Assembly: GCA_039680605.1 (NCBI GenBank)
Contig: JBDKTA010000025.1
Span: 62,001-126,000, forward strand
Direction: 5' to 3'
Length of the DNA stretch: 64,000 bases
From: Planctomycetaceae bacterium
GTDB lineage: Bacteria; Planctomycetota; Phycisphaerae; SM23-33
Made by a program: the position numbers and the translations under genes. Shown in pieces: positions 23,671 to 32,101 of the stretch (the first letter of the stretch is position 1; every line of letters starts with the position of its first letter). The notes beneath the pieces are model-generated. The model saw only the letters and a program-made list of their open reading frames with translations. It was not told the origin of the DNA and searched no databases.

Positions 23671-25233
23671 ATGGCCAGAAAAGCAAATCAAGGGGCAGCC
23701 GCGCAGGAGACCACGCCGGCTCAAACGCTCGCGACCCCGCAGGCGGCGCAGGCGGCGAAAAAACCTTCCAGCCTCGTCGACACGCGGGTGATCTACTGCG
23801 GCGACAATCTCGATCAGTTGCGCAAGCTCCCCGACCAGTGCGTGGACCTGATCTACATCGACCCGCCCTTCAACTCCAACCGCAACTACGAAGTCTTCTG
23901 GGGTGAAACCAAGGAAAAGCGGGCCTTCGACGATCGACACGCAAGCACGGCCGCCTACATCGACTTCATGCGCCCCCGCTGCGTGGAACTGGCCCGAGTC
24001 CTCAAGAAGACCGGCTCGTTCTACTACCACTGCGACTGGCACGCCTCCCATTACGTCAAAGTCATGCTCGATCAGATCTTGGGGGAGAATAACTTCGTCA
24101 ATGAGATCATCTGGAAGCGCCAGTCGTCCCATAACGACTCAAAGCAGGGAAGCAAGCATTATGGGCGGCTACATGATTCGATCTTCTTTTACACCGGCGG
24201 CTCGGATGATTACGTTTGGAACCAACTCTACGAACCGTACGCAGACGACTATATTGAGACCTTCTACTCCAATGTGGAGCCAGAAACCGGACGGCGCTTC
24301 CAGTACGGTGATTTGACAGCCCCGGGCGGCGCTTCTAAGGGGAACCCGCATTACGAGTTCTTGGGCGTCACGCGGTATTGGCGGTACTGCCAAGAGAAGA
24401 TGGAGGAACTGCATCGGGCAGGCAAGATCGAGTTTCGTCCTAAGGGCAAAGTGCCGCGACTGAAACGATATCTTGATGAAGCCAAAGGGATGCCCGTTCA
24501 ATCTGTCTGGACCGATATTCGTCCCCTCAGCAATTTCGGCAGGGAAGCACTGGGCTATCCAACGCAGAAACCCGTCGGCTTGCTTGAACGAATTATCAAG
24601 ACGAGCAGCAACCCCAACGACATCGTGCTGGACGCCTTTTGCGGGTGCGGGACGGCGTTGGTGGCGGCCGAGACTTTGGGGCGGCAGTGGATCGGGATCG
24701 ACATTTCGCCCACGGCCTGTCGCGTGATGGCCAAGCGCCTGCGCGACGTCTGCCGCGTGAAGGAAGACGAGAAGCTCTGGCAGATCGGGCGCGGGTTTGT
24801 CGTGCGCGACCTGCCCTGGAGCCAGGAGCAGCTCCGCAAGCTGCCGCCCTTTGAGTTCGAAAACTGGGCCGTCATCGCCCTGGGCGGCATCCCCAACAAG
24901 GCCCAGGTGGGCGACATGGGCATCGACGGCCGCATCTACCCCGTCTCGGCCATGCCCGAGAAGAGCGGTCCCTCAGCCGGACAACTGGACTTCATGGACG
25001 CGTGGTATCCCATCCAGGTCAAGCAGAAGGACAAGACCGGCCGCGCCGACATCGACGCCTTCGAGACGGCCATGAACCGCGCCAACCGCACCAAGGGCTT
25101 CTTCGTCTCGTTCGACTTCACCACCGACGCCCTGACCGAAATCCAGCGCTACTTCACGGCCGAGCACAAAGTAATCGTCGCCCTGACGGTGCAGGAGATT
25201 CTGGAAGAACAGATTGCAAGGAAGTTGGTGTAA
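23671..25233 (+). CDS. Beta-class DNA methyltransferase fused to an Mrr-like nuclease domain
   Basis: A 520-residue fusion. Motif IV DPPF (64-67) precedes motif I, DAFCGCGT (321-328), which is the order of beta-class amino-methyltransferases (N6-adenine or N4-cytosine). A target-recognition insert lies between them. After the methyltransferase, residues 395-520 hold GDMGIDG (414-420) and PIQVKQ (447-452), the D-x-n-Q-V-K pattern of PD-(D/E)XK Mrr-type nucleases. Both active sites look intact, so one chain could modify and cut DNA. The Ala/Gln-rich first 30 residues are probably disordered. It is flanked by repeats and a nuclease pseudogene. Confidence 0.88.
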   Translation: MARKANQGAAAQETTPAQTLATPQAAQAAKKPSSLVDTRVIYCGDNLDQLRKLPDQCVDLIYIDPPFNSNRNYEVFWGETKEKRAFDDRHASTAAYIDFMRPRCVELARVLKKTGSFYYHCDWHASHYVKVMLDQILGENNFVNEIIWKRQSSHNDSKQGSKHYGRLHDSIFFYTGGSDDYVWNQLYEPYADDYIETFYSNVEPETGRRFQYGDLTAPGGASKGNPHYEFLGVTRYWRYCQEKMEELHRAGKIEFRPKGKVPRLKRYLDEAKGMPVQSVWTDIRPLSNFGREALGYPTQKPVGLLERIIKTSSNPNDIVLDAFCGCGTALVAAETLGRQWIGIDISPTACRVMAKRLRDVCRVKEDEKLWQIGRGFVVRDLPWSQEQLRKLPPFEFENWAVIALGGIPNKAQVGDMGIDGRIYPVSAMPEKSGPSAGQLDFMDAWYPIQVKQKDKTGRADIDAFETAMNRANRTKGFFVSFDFTTDALTEIQRYFTAEHKVIVALTVQEILEEQIARKLV

Positions 25234-25254
25234 GGACTTACAGAGGACACGGCC

Positions 25255-25500
25255 GTGCGACTGCAACTTGCGCCACGTGCTAGTGAGCATGATTTTGAGT
25301 GCTTGTGCGTGAGTATCTTCCGCAAATACTGGCGTTCCCTTAGCATTCAGCGCTACGGGCAGAGCGGCCAAACACAACATGGGGTGGATTTCTGTGGATA
25401 TGGTGCTGATGGCGCGCTCTACGGCGGCCAAGCTCGATCCTGCGCCCATGTTCGTCGCCCTTATGAAGAAAGGGTTTCTGGAAAGCGATGGACCCCTTAG
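25255..25500 (+). pseudogene. Truncated PD-(D/E)XK-type restriction nuclease fragment
   Basis: From GTG 25255, 21 bp after the previous stop, the frame reads as the N-terminus of a restriction-type nuclease: SEHDFECLCVSIFRKYWRSL and RYGQSGQTQHGVDFCGY, with the Glu and Asp of the first half of the active site. After GALYGGQ the similarity stops where a QVK-like strand would be expected, and an unrelated tail ends the frame at 25500. A frameshift is likely. The rest up to 25629 has no gene. Confidence 0.55.
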
Positions 25501-25629
25501 GCTTTTATCGCCGCAGTCGCGCCCGATTTGGTCGAGCAACCCCATTCTGCTCAAGATCGGCAACATGGTCTTTTCTGACCATCTGATCAGAGAGACAATA
25601 TAACGCGGTTCCCGCGGCTCAGATTCGCC

Positions 25630-26085
25630 TTAATACCACCCGAAGTTTCTACCGTGCGAACCTGCTAGCGTCCGATGCCGCTCATCCACGGCAGTTGCTC
25701 GGGCCAAATGCCCGTCATAGTCCGGGCTGTCGATCTCCACTAACTGAAGATCATAGATCGGATTGGCCCCTCCGTCACGTTTAGTAAATACCGCCGCATA
25801 ATTGGAGCGTCGTTGTATCTGCCCTTCGACAACCGGGAAGACCCCCGCATGAATTTCAGGAACGGCCTCAGAAAGTTCTATCCTCCACATTGCATTGTCT
25901 GGTCGATAGATGGCCCGAAATGAAGCCAGTACCCCGTTCGACAGCCTCATGTCGAGATAGCTGGTGACTCCTCCAGCAAGTCCAAAAAATGGAACTATAT
26001 TTTGGACCAATTCAAGTTCGGTTTGCTGGTGGCCGACCATAGTCCCGCAGTCGATCAATACCGTGTTTGCATTTTGTATGTTCAT
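25630..26085 (-). CDS. Hypothetical protein coupled to a DNA methyltransferase (possible restriction partner)
   Basis: A 151-residue protein starting at ATG 26085, overlapping the methyltransferase stop by 4 bp (ATGA). The family is not recognised. It is mainly beta/alpha with TVLIDCGTMVGHQQTELELV at the N-terminus and RDGGANPIYDLQLVEIDSPD near the C-terminus. Tight coupling to a methyltransferase and an RHH protein in the same AT-richer unit suggests a restriction endonuclease or accessory subunit. No metal-binding triad can be assigned with confidence. Confidence 0.6.
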   Translation of the reverse strand: MNIQNANTVLIDCGTMVGHQQTELELVQNIVPFFGLAGGVTSYLDMRLSNGVLASFRAIYRPDNAMWRIELSEAVPEIHAGVFPVVEGQIQRRSNYAAVFTKRDGGANPIYDLQLVEIDSPDYDGHLARATAVDERHRTLAGSHGRNFGWY

Positions 26086-26882
26086 ATCGCTGATCTTAAC
26101 TGTTCGTCGGGAACAATGCAAGCAAGTCTTTGCTGTGCAATCTCTAGCAGATCCACAGGGTCCCTCCGGAACTGCTCGACATATTCGTTCTTCTCTATCC
26201 CGATGAACCTACGACCTTCAGCCTTGGCCGCAACAAGAAAACTGCCGCTTCCAAAGGCATTGTCTAACACGATATCATTGGGATTAGTGAAAGTTCTAAC
26301 AAGATATCGCCCAAGCGCCACCGGTTTTTGTGTTGGCTGGTATACTGGCCCTTCAGACTCGGCCGTCTTGAAATAGACAACGTCTGTAGGATAGCGTTTC
26401 CCTTCGCTGGCCACCAGGACCGGAGAAAACTCACCATAGCTTCCAGTAAACTGCGCTTTGCGCACGCCTTTTGAGTAGGCCTCGCCGGCCGAAAACTGCG
26501 GGTTATACGTTGGCGGCTTTTTATAAAAAACACAAATATCTTCATGCTTTCGTAGCGGTTGTTTCTTCGCGTTAAGGAAGTTTGTGGGTTTGGATTTCTC
26601 CCAGACAATCTTGTACCGGAACAATCTGGTATTGCTGACGATTAGTTTTGCTGTAAACACTCCTTGGGCCGTTAAGCAAATTACCCCATTGGGTTTTATT
26701 ATGCGTTCATATTCGGCCCAAAGATCGTCCAAGGGGATCACAGAGTCCCATGGATTCTGCGTAGTTCCATATGGCAGGTCACAAAGTATCATGTCTATCG
26801 ACTGGCTGGGTAGAGTCGGCATGACCTTGAGGCAGTCGCCTTCGATAACCCGTGATTCCTCCAGACGGGAAGTTTTATCCAT
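26082..26882 (-). CDS. DNA methyltransferase (beta-class N6-A/N4-C type)
   Basis: A 266-residue enzyme with catalytic motif DLPYGT at 35-40 and the SAM-binding motif NAFGSGS at about 210, the beta-class order. The TQKPVALGRYLVRTFTNPND segment just before motif I is typical of phage and restriction-type methyltransferases. It has little room for a target-recognition domain, so a short palindromic target is likely. Its ATG overlaps the stop of the small RHH gene (TAATG), and its stop overlaps the next gene. GC content of this unit is visibly lower than in flanking genes, which points to transfer. Confidence 0.9.
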   Translation of the reverse strand: MDKTSRLEESRVIEGDCLKVMPTLPSQSIDMILCDLPYGTTQNPWDSVIPLDDLWAEYERIIKPNGVICLTAQGVFTAKLIVSNTRLFRYKIVWEKSKPTNFLNAKKQPLRKHEDICVFYKKPPTYNPQFSAGEAYSKGVRKAQFTGSYGEFSPVLVASEGKRYPTDVVYFKTAESEGPVYQPTQKPVALGRYLVRTFTNPNDIVLDNAFGSGSFLVAAKAEGRRFIGIEKNEYVEQFRRDPVDLLEIAQQRLACIVPDEQLRSAI

Positions 26883-27064
26883 TATCCTTCTCTCCTTCGT
26901 AGCACTTGGCGTGTTTTGGCTAAAAGTACCTGCCTAGCCCATGAGGATGCATCAAGAGATAACGCTGCCGCAGCAGTTACAATCTTCTTGTGCTCTTTCC
27001 TCAAGAGACGCACCTGGAATAGTTTATTCCGAAGATCCTGATCGCGTTTTTTTGGTCTTGCCAT
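26882..27064 (-). CDS. Small basic RHH-like protein, controller candidate
   Basis: A 60-residue basic protein (MARPKKRDQDLRNK, then VRLLRKEHKKIVTAAAALSL and SWARQVLLAKTRQ) that resembles ribbon-helix-helix or MobC-like DNA-binding proteins. It is the first gene of a three-gene unit with a methyltransferase and an unknown protein. A role as the controller protein of that unit is likely by position. Upstream DNA (27070-27150) is AT-rich with the palindrome TGTTATAAACA and could hold its promoter and operator. Confidence 0.6.
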   Translation of the reverse strand: MARPKKRDQDLRNKLFQVRLLRKEHKKIVTAAAALSLDASSWARQVLLAKTRQVLRRREG

Positions 27065-27204
27065 AGCTGCGTCCGAAAATCTCTTTTCGGCACTTTTTGC
27101 CTGATTACTGTAGTGTTAATAAAATGTTTATAACATTACACATATCTCGAGGAGTGGTTCATCTTCGATTGCGCACTCGGCGGAAATAGCGGTAAAGCCC
27201 TGGC

Positions 27205-27425
27205 CGTGGCGGCCGACAGCGCCCTACCGGACAGCGGAGAATTACCAACAGCTTCGGACGGAAGGGATTCGCCCGGCGATTCCGCATCAGCACAAAAAGG
27301 GACCCAAGGACAAGTTCGGGCGGGACTGCTTCCGGTACGATGTCCATCAGGACTGTTACATCTGCCCTGCCGGGCAGAAGCTCTCTCGCAGGGCCAAGAC
27401 AGGCAATGGCTATCATGTTGTTCTA
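27205..27425 (+). pseudogene. IS1182-family transposase fragment
   Basis: The frame from 27240 reads NYQQLRTEGIRPAIPHQHKK, then RYDVHQDCYICPAGQKLSR and GNGYHVV, the zinc-knuckle-like CYICPAG region of IS1182-type DDE transposases. Just upstream, in another frame, KALAVAADSAL matches the preceding DDE strand, so a frameshift separates them. No inverted repeats or complete gene are seen. It is a decayed insertion-sequence remnant. Confidence 0.6.
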
Positions 27426-27896
27426 TCCCCCCGCCACTGCAATGCTGACCGTCCATTTCTTTTCTTGCCGCGAAGATTTGTTGCATCAGCGGTGAGCCAC
27501 AACACGGGATGGCGTGAAACAACCACGCCATCCCGAGCCGACTGCGTCGGAGGTCCCCCCCCGGGTGGGGAAGAAACAAGATAAGCCCCAAGGGCAGCGG
27601 GATGAGGCCGCCGGCGTCGTGGGCAGGGGCCAAACGGAGGCTCATGGGGGGCCGGCTTGGGGCCTGGGGTCCTACGGCGATGGCGGCTGGCGAAACTGCT
27701 CACCGGCCTGGACCGGCAGAAGATGCCTTTGGTTGCGGCCAGAGGCCGCGCCGGGTTCTCTGTGGCAAAGTTGTTGCTGCTATGTGCTGCCGGAAAGTTT
27801 GGGCCATTCGGCACAGATACCTTAATTCGCTCATCGAAATCATAATTTGCTTTTCCTGAGTTCTTCGCTCTGATGCACACGAAGTGACTCGCCGCA
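27426..27896. other. Unassigned stretch between IS remnant and patatin promoter
   Basis: No supported gene. It holds a GC-rich middle with GGCCAGAGGCCGCGCC and a C-run, and short frames on both strands with no family signature. It may be the rest of the decayed insertion sequence. Confidence 0.4.
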
Positions 27897-27925
27897 TTGA
27901 CACTTCCGACGTTGGGTGATATAGT
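27897..27925 (+). promoter_or_regulatory. Consensus sigma-70-type promoter for the patatin gene
   Basis: TTGACA (27897-27902), 17 bp, TATAGT (27920-27925). Transcription would start near 27932, leaving a leader of nearly 190 nt before the ATG at 28120. The leader is GC-rich with several short inverted repeats. Confidence 0.65.
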
Positions 27926-28119
27926 GCCTTGGCCACGGTGGGGATTCTTTAGCGGTCTACGGATCTACGGGGAAGTCGCTGGGTCGGGTCAGTGGACTCG
28001 TCAGGAAACTCGATGCCGTCCCGGGTCGGACATTGCGCCGCGAGTCTGGAAGCCCGGCGCGAAAGACCGGCGTGGGTCGGCAGCGTGGTAATCGGGGAGG
28101 AGTCTAGCGGAGAATACAC

Positions 28120-29097
28120 ATGAGCAAGATCTTCCGAATCCTGGCGATAGACGGCGGCGGCCTGCGGGGCGTATATGCCGTGCATTTGTTGAAACGCATT
28201 GAGGAGGAGTTGGGCCCGGTATGGGACAAGGCCTTCGACCTGATCGTCGGGACCAGTACCGGATCCATGATCGCCGGCGGCTTGGCCTGCGGGATCACCG
28301 CAACGCGGGGTGAGCAGATCTTTCTGGAAGAGGGAAAACGCATCTTCCGAAAGCGATGGTTCACCCTGATGGGATTGATCGCAAGCCGATACCGGAACTG
28401 CGAACTTAAGCGCGTGCTGGAGGACACCCTGGGCGATCGCAAGCTCGCGGACGTCAAGACCCCTCTGATGATCCCCGCGACGGACATCGGCAACGGGTGC
28501 GTCCACATGTTCAGATCGGCGTACCACGCGGATTTCGCCGGGACCAAGGATCTGCGCGTCGTGGATGCCATCATGGCCTCCTGTGCGGCCCCGACGTATT
28601 TCGACCCTCACCTCGTCGGCGAGTATCTGTTGGCCGATGGAGGCCTTTGGGCCAATGATCCGTCGCTGGCGGCCACCCTCGAGGCCCGGCAGCATTTTGG
28701 AGTCGAACTGGAAGATGTGAGGGTGCTTTCCATCGGCACCGGATCCGGCCGGCGATTCTACTCGCAGGCCACGCGGTGGAGGCACAAGGTACTGGGATGG
28801 GGGCTGGCCACGCGTTGGGAGGCCGGCAAGTGCATCAACATGATTCTGAACCTTCAGGTTGAGAAGTCCCAGCACATGCTGGGGGTCCTGCTGAAACCCG
28901 AGCAACTACTGCGGTTCTCGTTCACGTCCGATATGCCTTTGGCTATTGATGATGTTCGGGAGATTCCCAACCTGATTTCAAAGGCGGACTACGATTTCGA
29001 GCACGGTTTCCCGAGGATCCGGGACTTTCTGATCCTGGCTTCGAAAGAGATATCCCCCCAGAAGCCAGCCGCACAAGCCTGCGGACCCGCTGCCTGA
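28120..29097 (+). CDS. Patatin-like phospholipase (CapV-like)
   Basis: A 325-residue hydrolase with the full patatin signature: oxyanion-hole loop DGGGLRG (11-17), nucleophile elbow GTSTG with S46 (44-48) and catalytic DGG (D173) in LADGGLWANDP. No signal peptide or membrane segment is visible, so it should act on the inner membrane from the cytoplasm. This compact form is the one used as CapV effector in CBASS and in some other anti-phage systems, where it degrades phospholipids and kills the cell. No cyclase gene is adjacent, so defence is only a hypothesis; a lipid-turnover role is the alternative. Confidence 0.88.
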   Translation: MSKIFRILAIDGGGLRGVYAVHLLKRIEEELGPVWDKAFDLIVGTSTGSMIAGGLACGITATRGEQIFLEEGKRIFRKRWFTLMGLIASRYRNCELKRVLEDTLGDRKLADVKTPLMIPATDIGNGCVHMFRSAYHADFAGTKDLRVVDAIMASCAAPTYFDPHLVGEYLLADGGLWANDPSLAATLEARQHFGVELEDVRVLSIGTGSGRRFYSQATRWRHKVLGWGLATRWEAGKCINMILNLQVEKSQHMLGVLLKPEQLLRFSFTSDMPLAIDDVREIPNLISKADYDFEHGFPRIRDFLILASKEISPQKPAAQACGPAA

Positions 29098-29257
29098 CTT
29101 GAAGACGATATGGGCAAGTGCCCATGCTACTTCTGAGCATTACGGAAAAGAATTGCCCATCCCTTGCAAAGGGCCCGTCGTTGCTCAATAATGCCCCCTG
29201 ACCGGACCGGGGACGGGTGGGCGGTTTCGGCTGTTTGCCAAGGCAAAGGAGTTCGCC

Positions 29258-30259
29258 GTGATCAGAGTGGCCGTCATAGGCGCCGGGAACTGGGGCAAGA
29301 ATCTCGTCCGCACGTTCAACGCCACGCCCGGGGCGGAGCTGCGGTACGTCGTCGATGTCAACGAAAAGACGCTCAAGACCCTCGGGGCACTCTATCCCCG
29401 GGCGACCATGACCGCCGACCTCAACCAGGTCCTCCAGGACAAGGATATCGACGCCTGCGTGGTAGCCGTCGACGCCCCCCGCCACCACGCGGTCGCCAAG
29501 GCCTGCCTCCAGGCCGGCAAGCATACGTATGTGGAAAAACCGCTGGCCCTCAACGGCCGGGAAGCCACCGAGCTGGTCGACCTGGCCACGGCCAACGGGC
29601 GGCACCTCATGGTCGGGCACCTGCTGGAGTACCACCCGGCCGTCAATTACATGAAGGACATGATCGCCCAGGAGTCGGTCGGGCAGCCGCTCTACCTCTA
29701 CTTCCACCGCGTGAACCTGGGCGTGGTTCGCACGCAGGAGAACGCGTGGTGGTCGCTGGCCCCGCACGACATTTCGGTGGCGTGCTATCTCTTCGGCGCC
29801 CAGCCCGTCAGCGTCACGGCTACGGGGCAGTCGTTTCTTCAGCCGGGCATCGAGGACGTGGTTTTCGCGACGCTGCGGTTCGCCGACGGCAAGCTGGCGC
29901 ACATTCACGTGTCATGGCTGGACCCGCACAAGATCCGCAAAGTCACGCTGGTGGGGTCGCAGAAGATGGTCGTCTTCGACGACATGGACGCCTCGCAGAA
30001 GATCTGGATTCACGACAAGGGCGCCGTCGTCAAGAGCGTCGAGAGCTACGTCGAGGCCATCACCCTGCGCACCGGCGACATCCTGATCCCCCGGATCTCC
30101 TCGCAGGAACCGCTGATGCTGGAATGCCAGCACTTCATCGAGAGCATCACCAAGAACACGACCCCCCGCAGCGACGGACAGGACGGGCTGAGAGTCGTCC
30201 GCGTTCTGGAAGCGGGCAGCCGCAGCCTCCAGGAAGGCGGAAAACCGGTTACCATATAA
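29258..30259 (+). CDS. wbpB: Gfo/Idh/MocA oxidoreductase, WbpB/WlbA-like
   Basis: A 333-residue NAD-dependent dehydrogenase beginning at GTG 29258 behind AAAGGAG. It has the Rossmann motif GAGNWGKNL and the Gfo/Idh/MocA signature YVEKPLALNG with the catalytic Lys, and DISVACYLFG further on. WbpB/WlbA oxidises UDP-GlcNAcA at C3. The next two genes encode the transaminase and acetyltransferase of the same route, which supports this assignment. The pathway leads to UDP-2,3-diacetamido-2,3-dideoxy-uronic acid, a precursor of surface polysaccharide. The 160 bp upstream hold a short palindrome (ATGGGC-AAGT-GCCCAT, 29110-29125). Confidence 0.85.
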   Translation: MIRVAVIGAGNWGKNLVRTFNATPGAELRYVVDVNEKTLKTLGALYPRATMTADLNQVLQDKDIDACVVAVDAPRHHAVAKACLQAGKHTYVEKPLALNGREATELVDLATANGRHLMVGHLLEYHPAVNYMKDMIAQESVGQPLYLYFHRVNLGVVRTQENAWWSLAPHDISVACYLFGAQPVSVTATGQSFLQPGIEDVVFATLRFADGKLAHIHVSWLDPHKIRKVTLVGSQKMVVFDDMDASQKIWIHDKGAVVKSVESYVEAITLRTGDILIPRISSQEPLMLECQHFIESITKNTTPRSDGQDGLRVVRVLEAGSRSLQEGGKPVTI

Positions 30260-30300
30260 GGCTTATTCGCCGGCCCGGCCGGGCGGCGGAAGGAGATATC

Positions 30301-30972
30301 ATGGCGCAGCAGGACACGCCCTATTTCGTGCATCCGACGAGTTTCGTCGACGCCGGCGCACAGATCGGCGAAGGGACCAAGATCTGGCACTTCAGCCACG
30401 TCTACGCCAAGGCGAAGATCGGCAAGAAGTGCATCTTCGGGCAGAACGTGTCGATCGCCGACGGAGTCGAGATCGGCAACAACGTCAAGGTGCAGAACAA
30501 CGTGTCGATCTACACCGGCACGGTGATCGAAGACGACGTGTTCCTGGGCCCCAGTTGCGTGCTGACCAACGTGACGAACCCGCGCTCGCAGGTGGTTCGC
30601 CACAGCCTGTATGAAACGACGCTCCTGCGCCGCGGCGCCACGGTGGGCGCCAACGCGACCATCGTCTGCGGGACGGTGCTGGGGCGGTATTGCTTCGTGG
30701 CCGCCGGCGCGGTCGTGGCCAAAAACGCCCCCGACTACGCCCTGATGATGGGCGTGCCCGCACGCCAGGCCGGCTGGGTCAGCCGCCACGGTCACCGCCT
30801 GGGCGCCCCCGACGCCTCGGGCGTCATGCGCTGCCCCGAGAGCGGCTTTCGCTACAAAGAGGTCTCGCCCGGCGTCCTGCGATGCCTGGACCTGGACGAA
30901 GAAGCCCCCCTGCCCGCCAATTTGGCCGTAGGCACAAAATCCTACGACGAGTTCAAGAACGCCATCGCCTGA
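30301..30972 (+). CDS. wbpD: UDP-3-amino-sugar N-acetyltransferase, WbpD/WlbB-like
   Basis: A 223-residue left-handed beta-helix acetyltransferase. Hexapeptide repeats cover residues 15-150 (IGEGTKIWHFSHV, IGKKCIFGQNVSI, IGNNVKVQNNVSI), typical of WbpD, which acetylates the 3-amino group of UDP-GlcNAc3NA using acetyl-CoA. The C-terminal 50 residues form an added segment with MRCPESGFRYKEV. A strong ribosome site (GGAAGGAG) lies 6 bp before the ATG. It sits between the dehydrogenase and transaminase of the same pathway. Confidence 0.9.
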   Translation: MAQQDTPYFVHPTSFVDAGAQIGEGTKIWHFSHVYAKAKIGKKCIFGQNVSIADGVEIGNNVKVQNNVSIYTGTVIEDDVFLGPSCVLTNVTNPRSQVVRHSLYETTLLRRGATVGANATIVCGTVLGRYCFVAAGAVVAKNAPDYALMMGVPARQAGWVSRHGHRLGAPDASGVMRCPESGFRYKEVSPGVLRCLDLDEEAPLPANLAVGTKSYDEFKNAIA

Positions 30973-30989
30973 AAGGAACGGAAACCCAA

Positions 30990-32093
30990 ATGAAAGTCCC
31001 GCTGCTCGATCTCAAGGCCCAGTACGCCCCCATTCGCGAACAGGTCCTCAAGGCCATCACCGAGGTGGTCGATTCCTGCCAGTTCATCAACGGTCCCCAG
31101 GTCAAGCAGTTGGAGGACGCCGTCGCCAAGTATTGCGGTTGCGCCGCGGCTGTCGGCGTCTCCAGCGGCACCGACGCCCTGCTCTGCGCGATGATGGCGC
31201 TGGGCCTGGGCGAGGGCGACGAGATCATCACGACGCCCTACACATTCTTCGCCACCGCCGGCTGCATCGCCCGCACCGGGGCCAAGCCGGTCTTCGTCGA
31301 CATCGAGCCCGACACGTTCAACATCGACGCGACGAAGATCGAAGCGGCGATCACTCCAAAGACCAAGGCGATTCTGCCGGTCCACCTGTTCGGTCAGATG
31401 GCCGACATGGACCCGATCATGGCCATCGCCGCCAAGCACGGCCTGCTCGTGATCGAAGACGCCGCCCAGTCGATCGGTTCGCTGTATAAAGGCCGCCCCG
31501 CCGGCAGCATCGGCACGGTGGGCTGCTTCAGCTTCTTCCCCTCCAAGAACCTGGGCACCCTGGGCGACGGCGGGATGATCGTGACGCAGTCGGCCGAGCT
31601 GGGCGAGCGCCTGGCGGTCTTCCGCAACCACGGGTCCAAGCCCAAGTACTACCACAAGTTCGTCGGCGGCAACTTCCGCCTCGATACGGTCCACGCCGCG
31701 GCGCTGCTGGTCAAGCTGCCGCACCTGGAGAAATGGTCGCAGATGCGCCGGGCCAACGCGGCGCGGTATACGTCCAACTTTGCCGGCTTTGCGCCGGTGC
31801 GCACGCCGGTCATCCGCGACTGGAACACCAGCATTTTCAACCAGTACATCATCACCGTGCCGCGGCGCGACGAGCTGCAGGCGTTCCTGAAGCAGAACGA
31901 CATCGGCACCGAGGTCTACTACCCCGTCAGCATGCACGAGCAGGAATGCTTCGCCTCTCTGGGCTGCCGCAAGGGCGACTTCCCCAACAGCGAAAAGGCC
32001 GAGGCGTCCACGCTGGCCCTGCCGATCTACTCCGAACTCGCCGGCGAGCAGATCGACTTCGTCGCCGGGAAGATCAAGGAGTTTCTGTCCTGA
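30990..32093 (+). CDS. wbpE: DegT/DnrJ/EryC1 sugar aminotransferase, WbpE-like
   Basis: A 367-residue PLP enzyme starting at ATG 30990. The PLP lysine lies in GCFSFFPSKNLGTLGDGG, preceded by the VIEDAAQSIGS Asp/Gln motif. WbpE transfers an amino group from glutamate to the 3-keto sugar made by WbpB. With the neighbouring dehydrogenase and acetyltransferase the set converts UDP-GlcNAcA to UDP-GlcNAc3NAcA. The UDP-GlcNAc 6-dehydrogenase (WbpA) and 2-epimerase (WbpI) are not in this window. Confidence 0.9.
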   Translation: MKVPLLDLKAQYAPIREQVLKAITEVVDSCQFINGPQVKQLEDAVAKYCGCAAAVGVSSGTDALLCAMMALGLGEGDEIITTPYTFFATAGCIARTGAKPVFVDIEPDTFNIDATKIEAAITPKTKAILPVHLFGQMADMDPIMAIAAKHGLLVIEDAAQSIGSLYKGRPAGSIGTVGCFSFFPSKNLGTLGDGGMIVTQSAELGERLAVFRNHGSKPKYYHKFVGGNFRLDTVHAAALLVKLPHLEKWSQMRRANAARYTSNFAGFAPVRTPVIRDWNTSIFNQYIITVPRRDELQAFLKQNDIGTEVYYPVSMHEQECFASLGCRKGDFPNSEKAEASTLALPIYSELAGEQIDFVAGKIKEFLS

Positions 32094-32101
32094 CGACTAA
32101 C

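Noticed and set aside
24973-25566. Minus-strand frame opposite the methyltransferase-nuclease end
   Set aside because: Antisense shadow of a gene with clear motifs on the plus strand.
27413-27880. Minus-strand 155-residue frame
   Set aside because: Low-complexity Pro/Arg composition and overlap with the transposase remnant; looks like a chance frame in GC-rich DNA.
28120-29097. Complete CBASS operon around the patatin
   Set aside because: No CD-NTase, E1/E2 or HORMA gene in the flanking 5 kb; only the effector-like gene is present.
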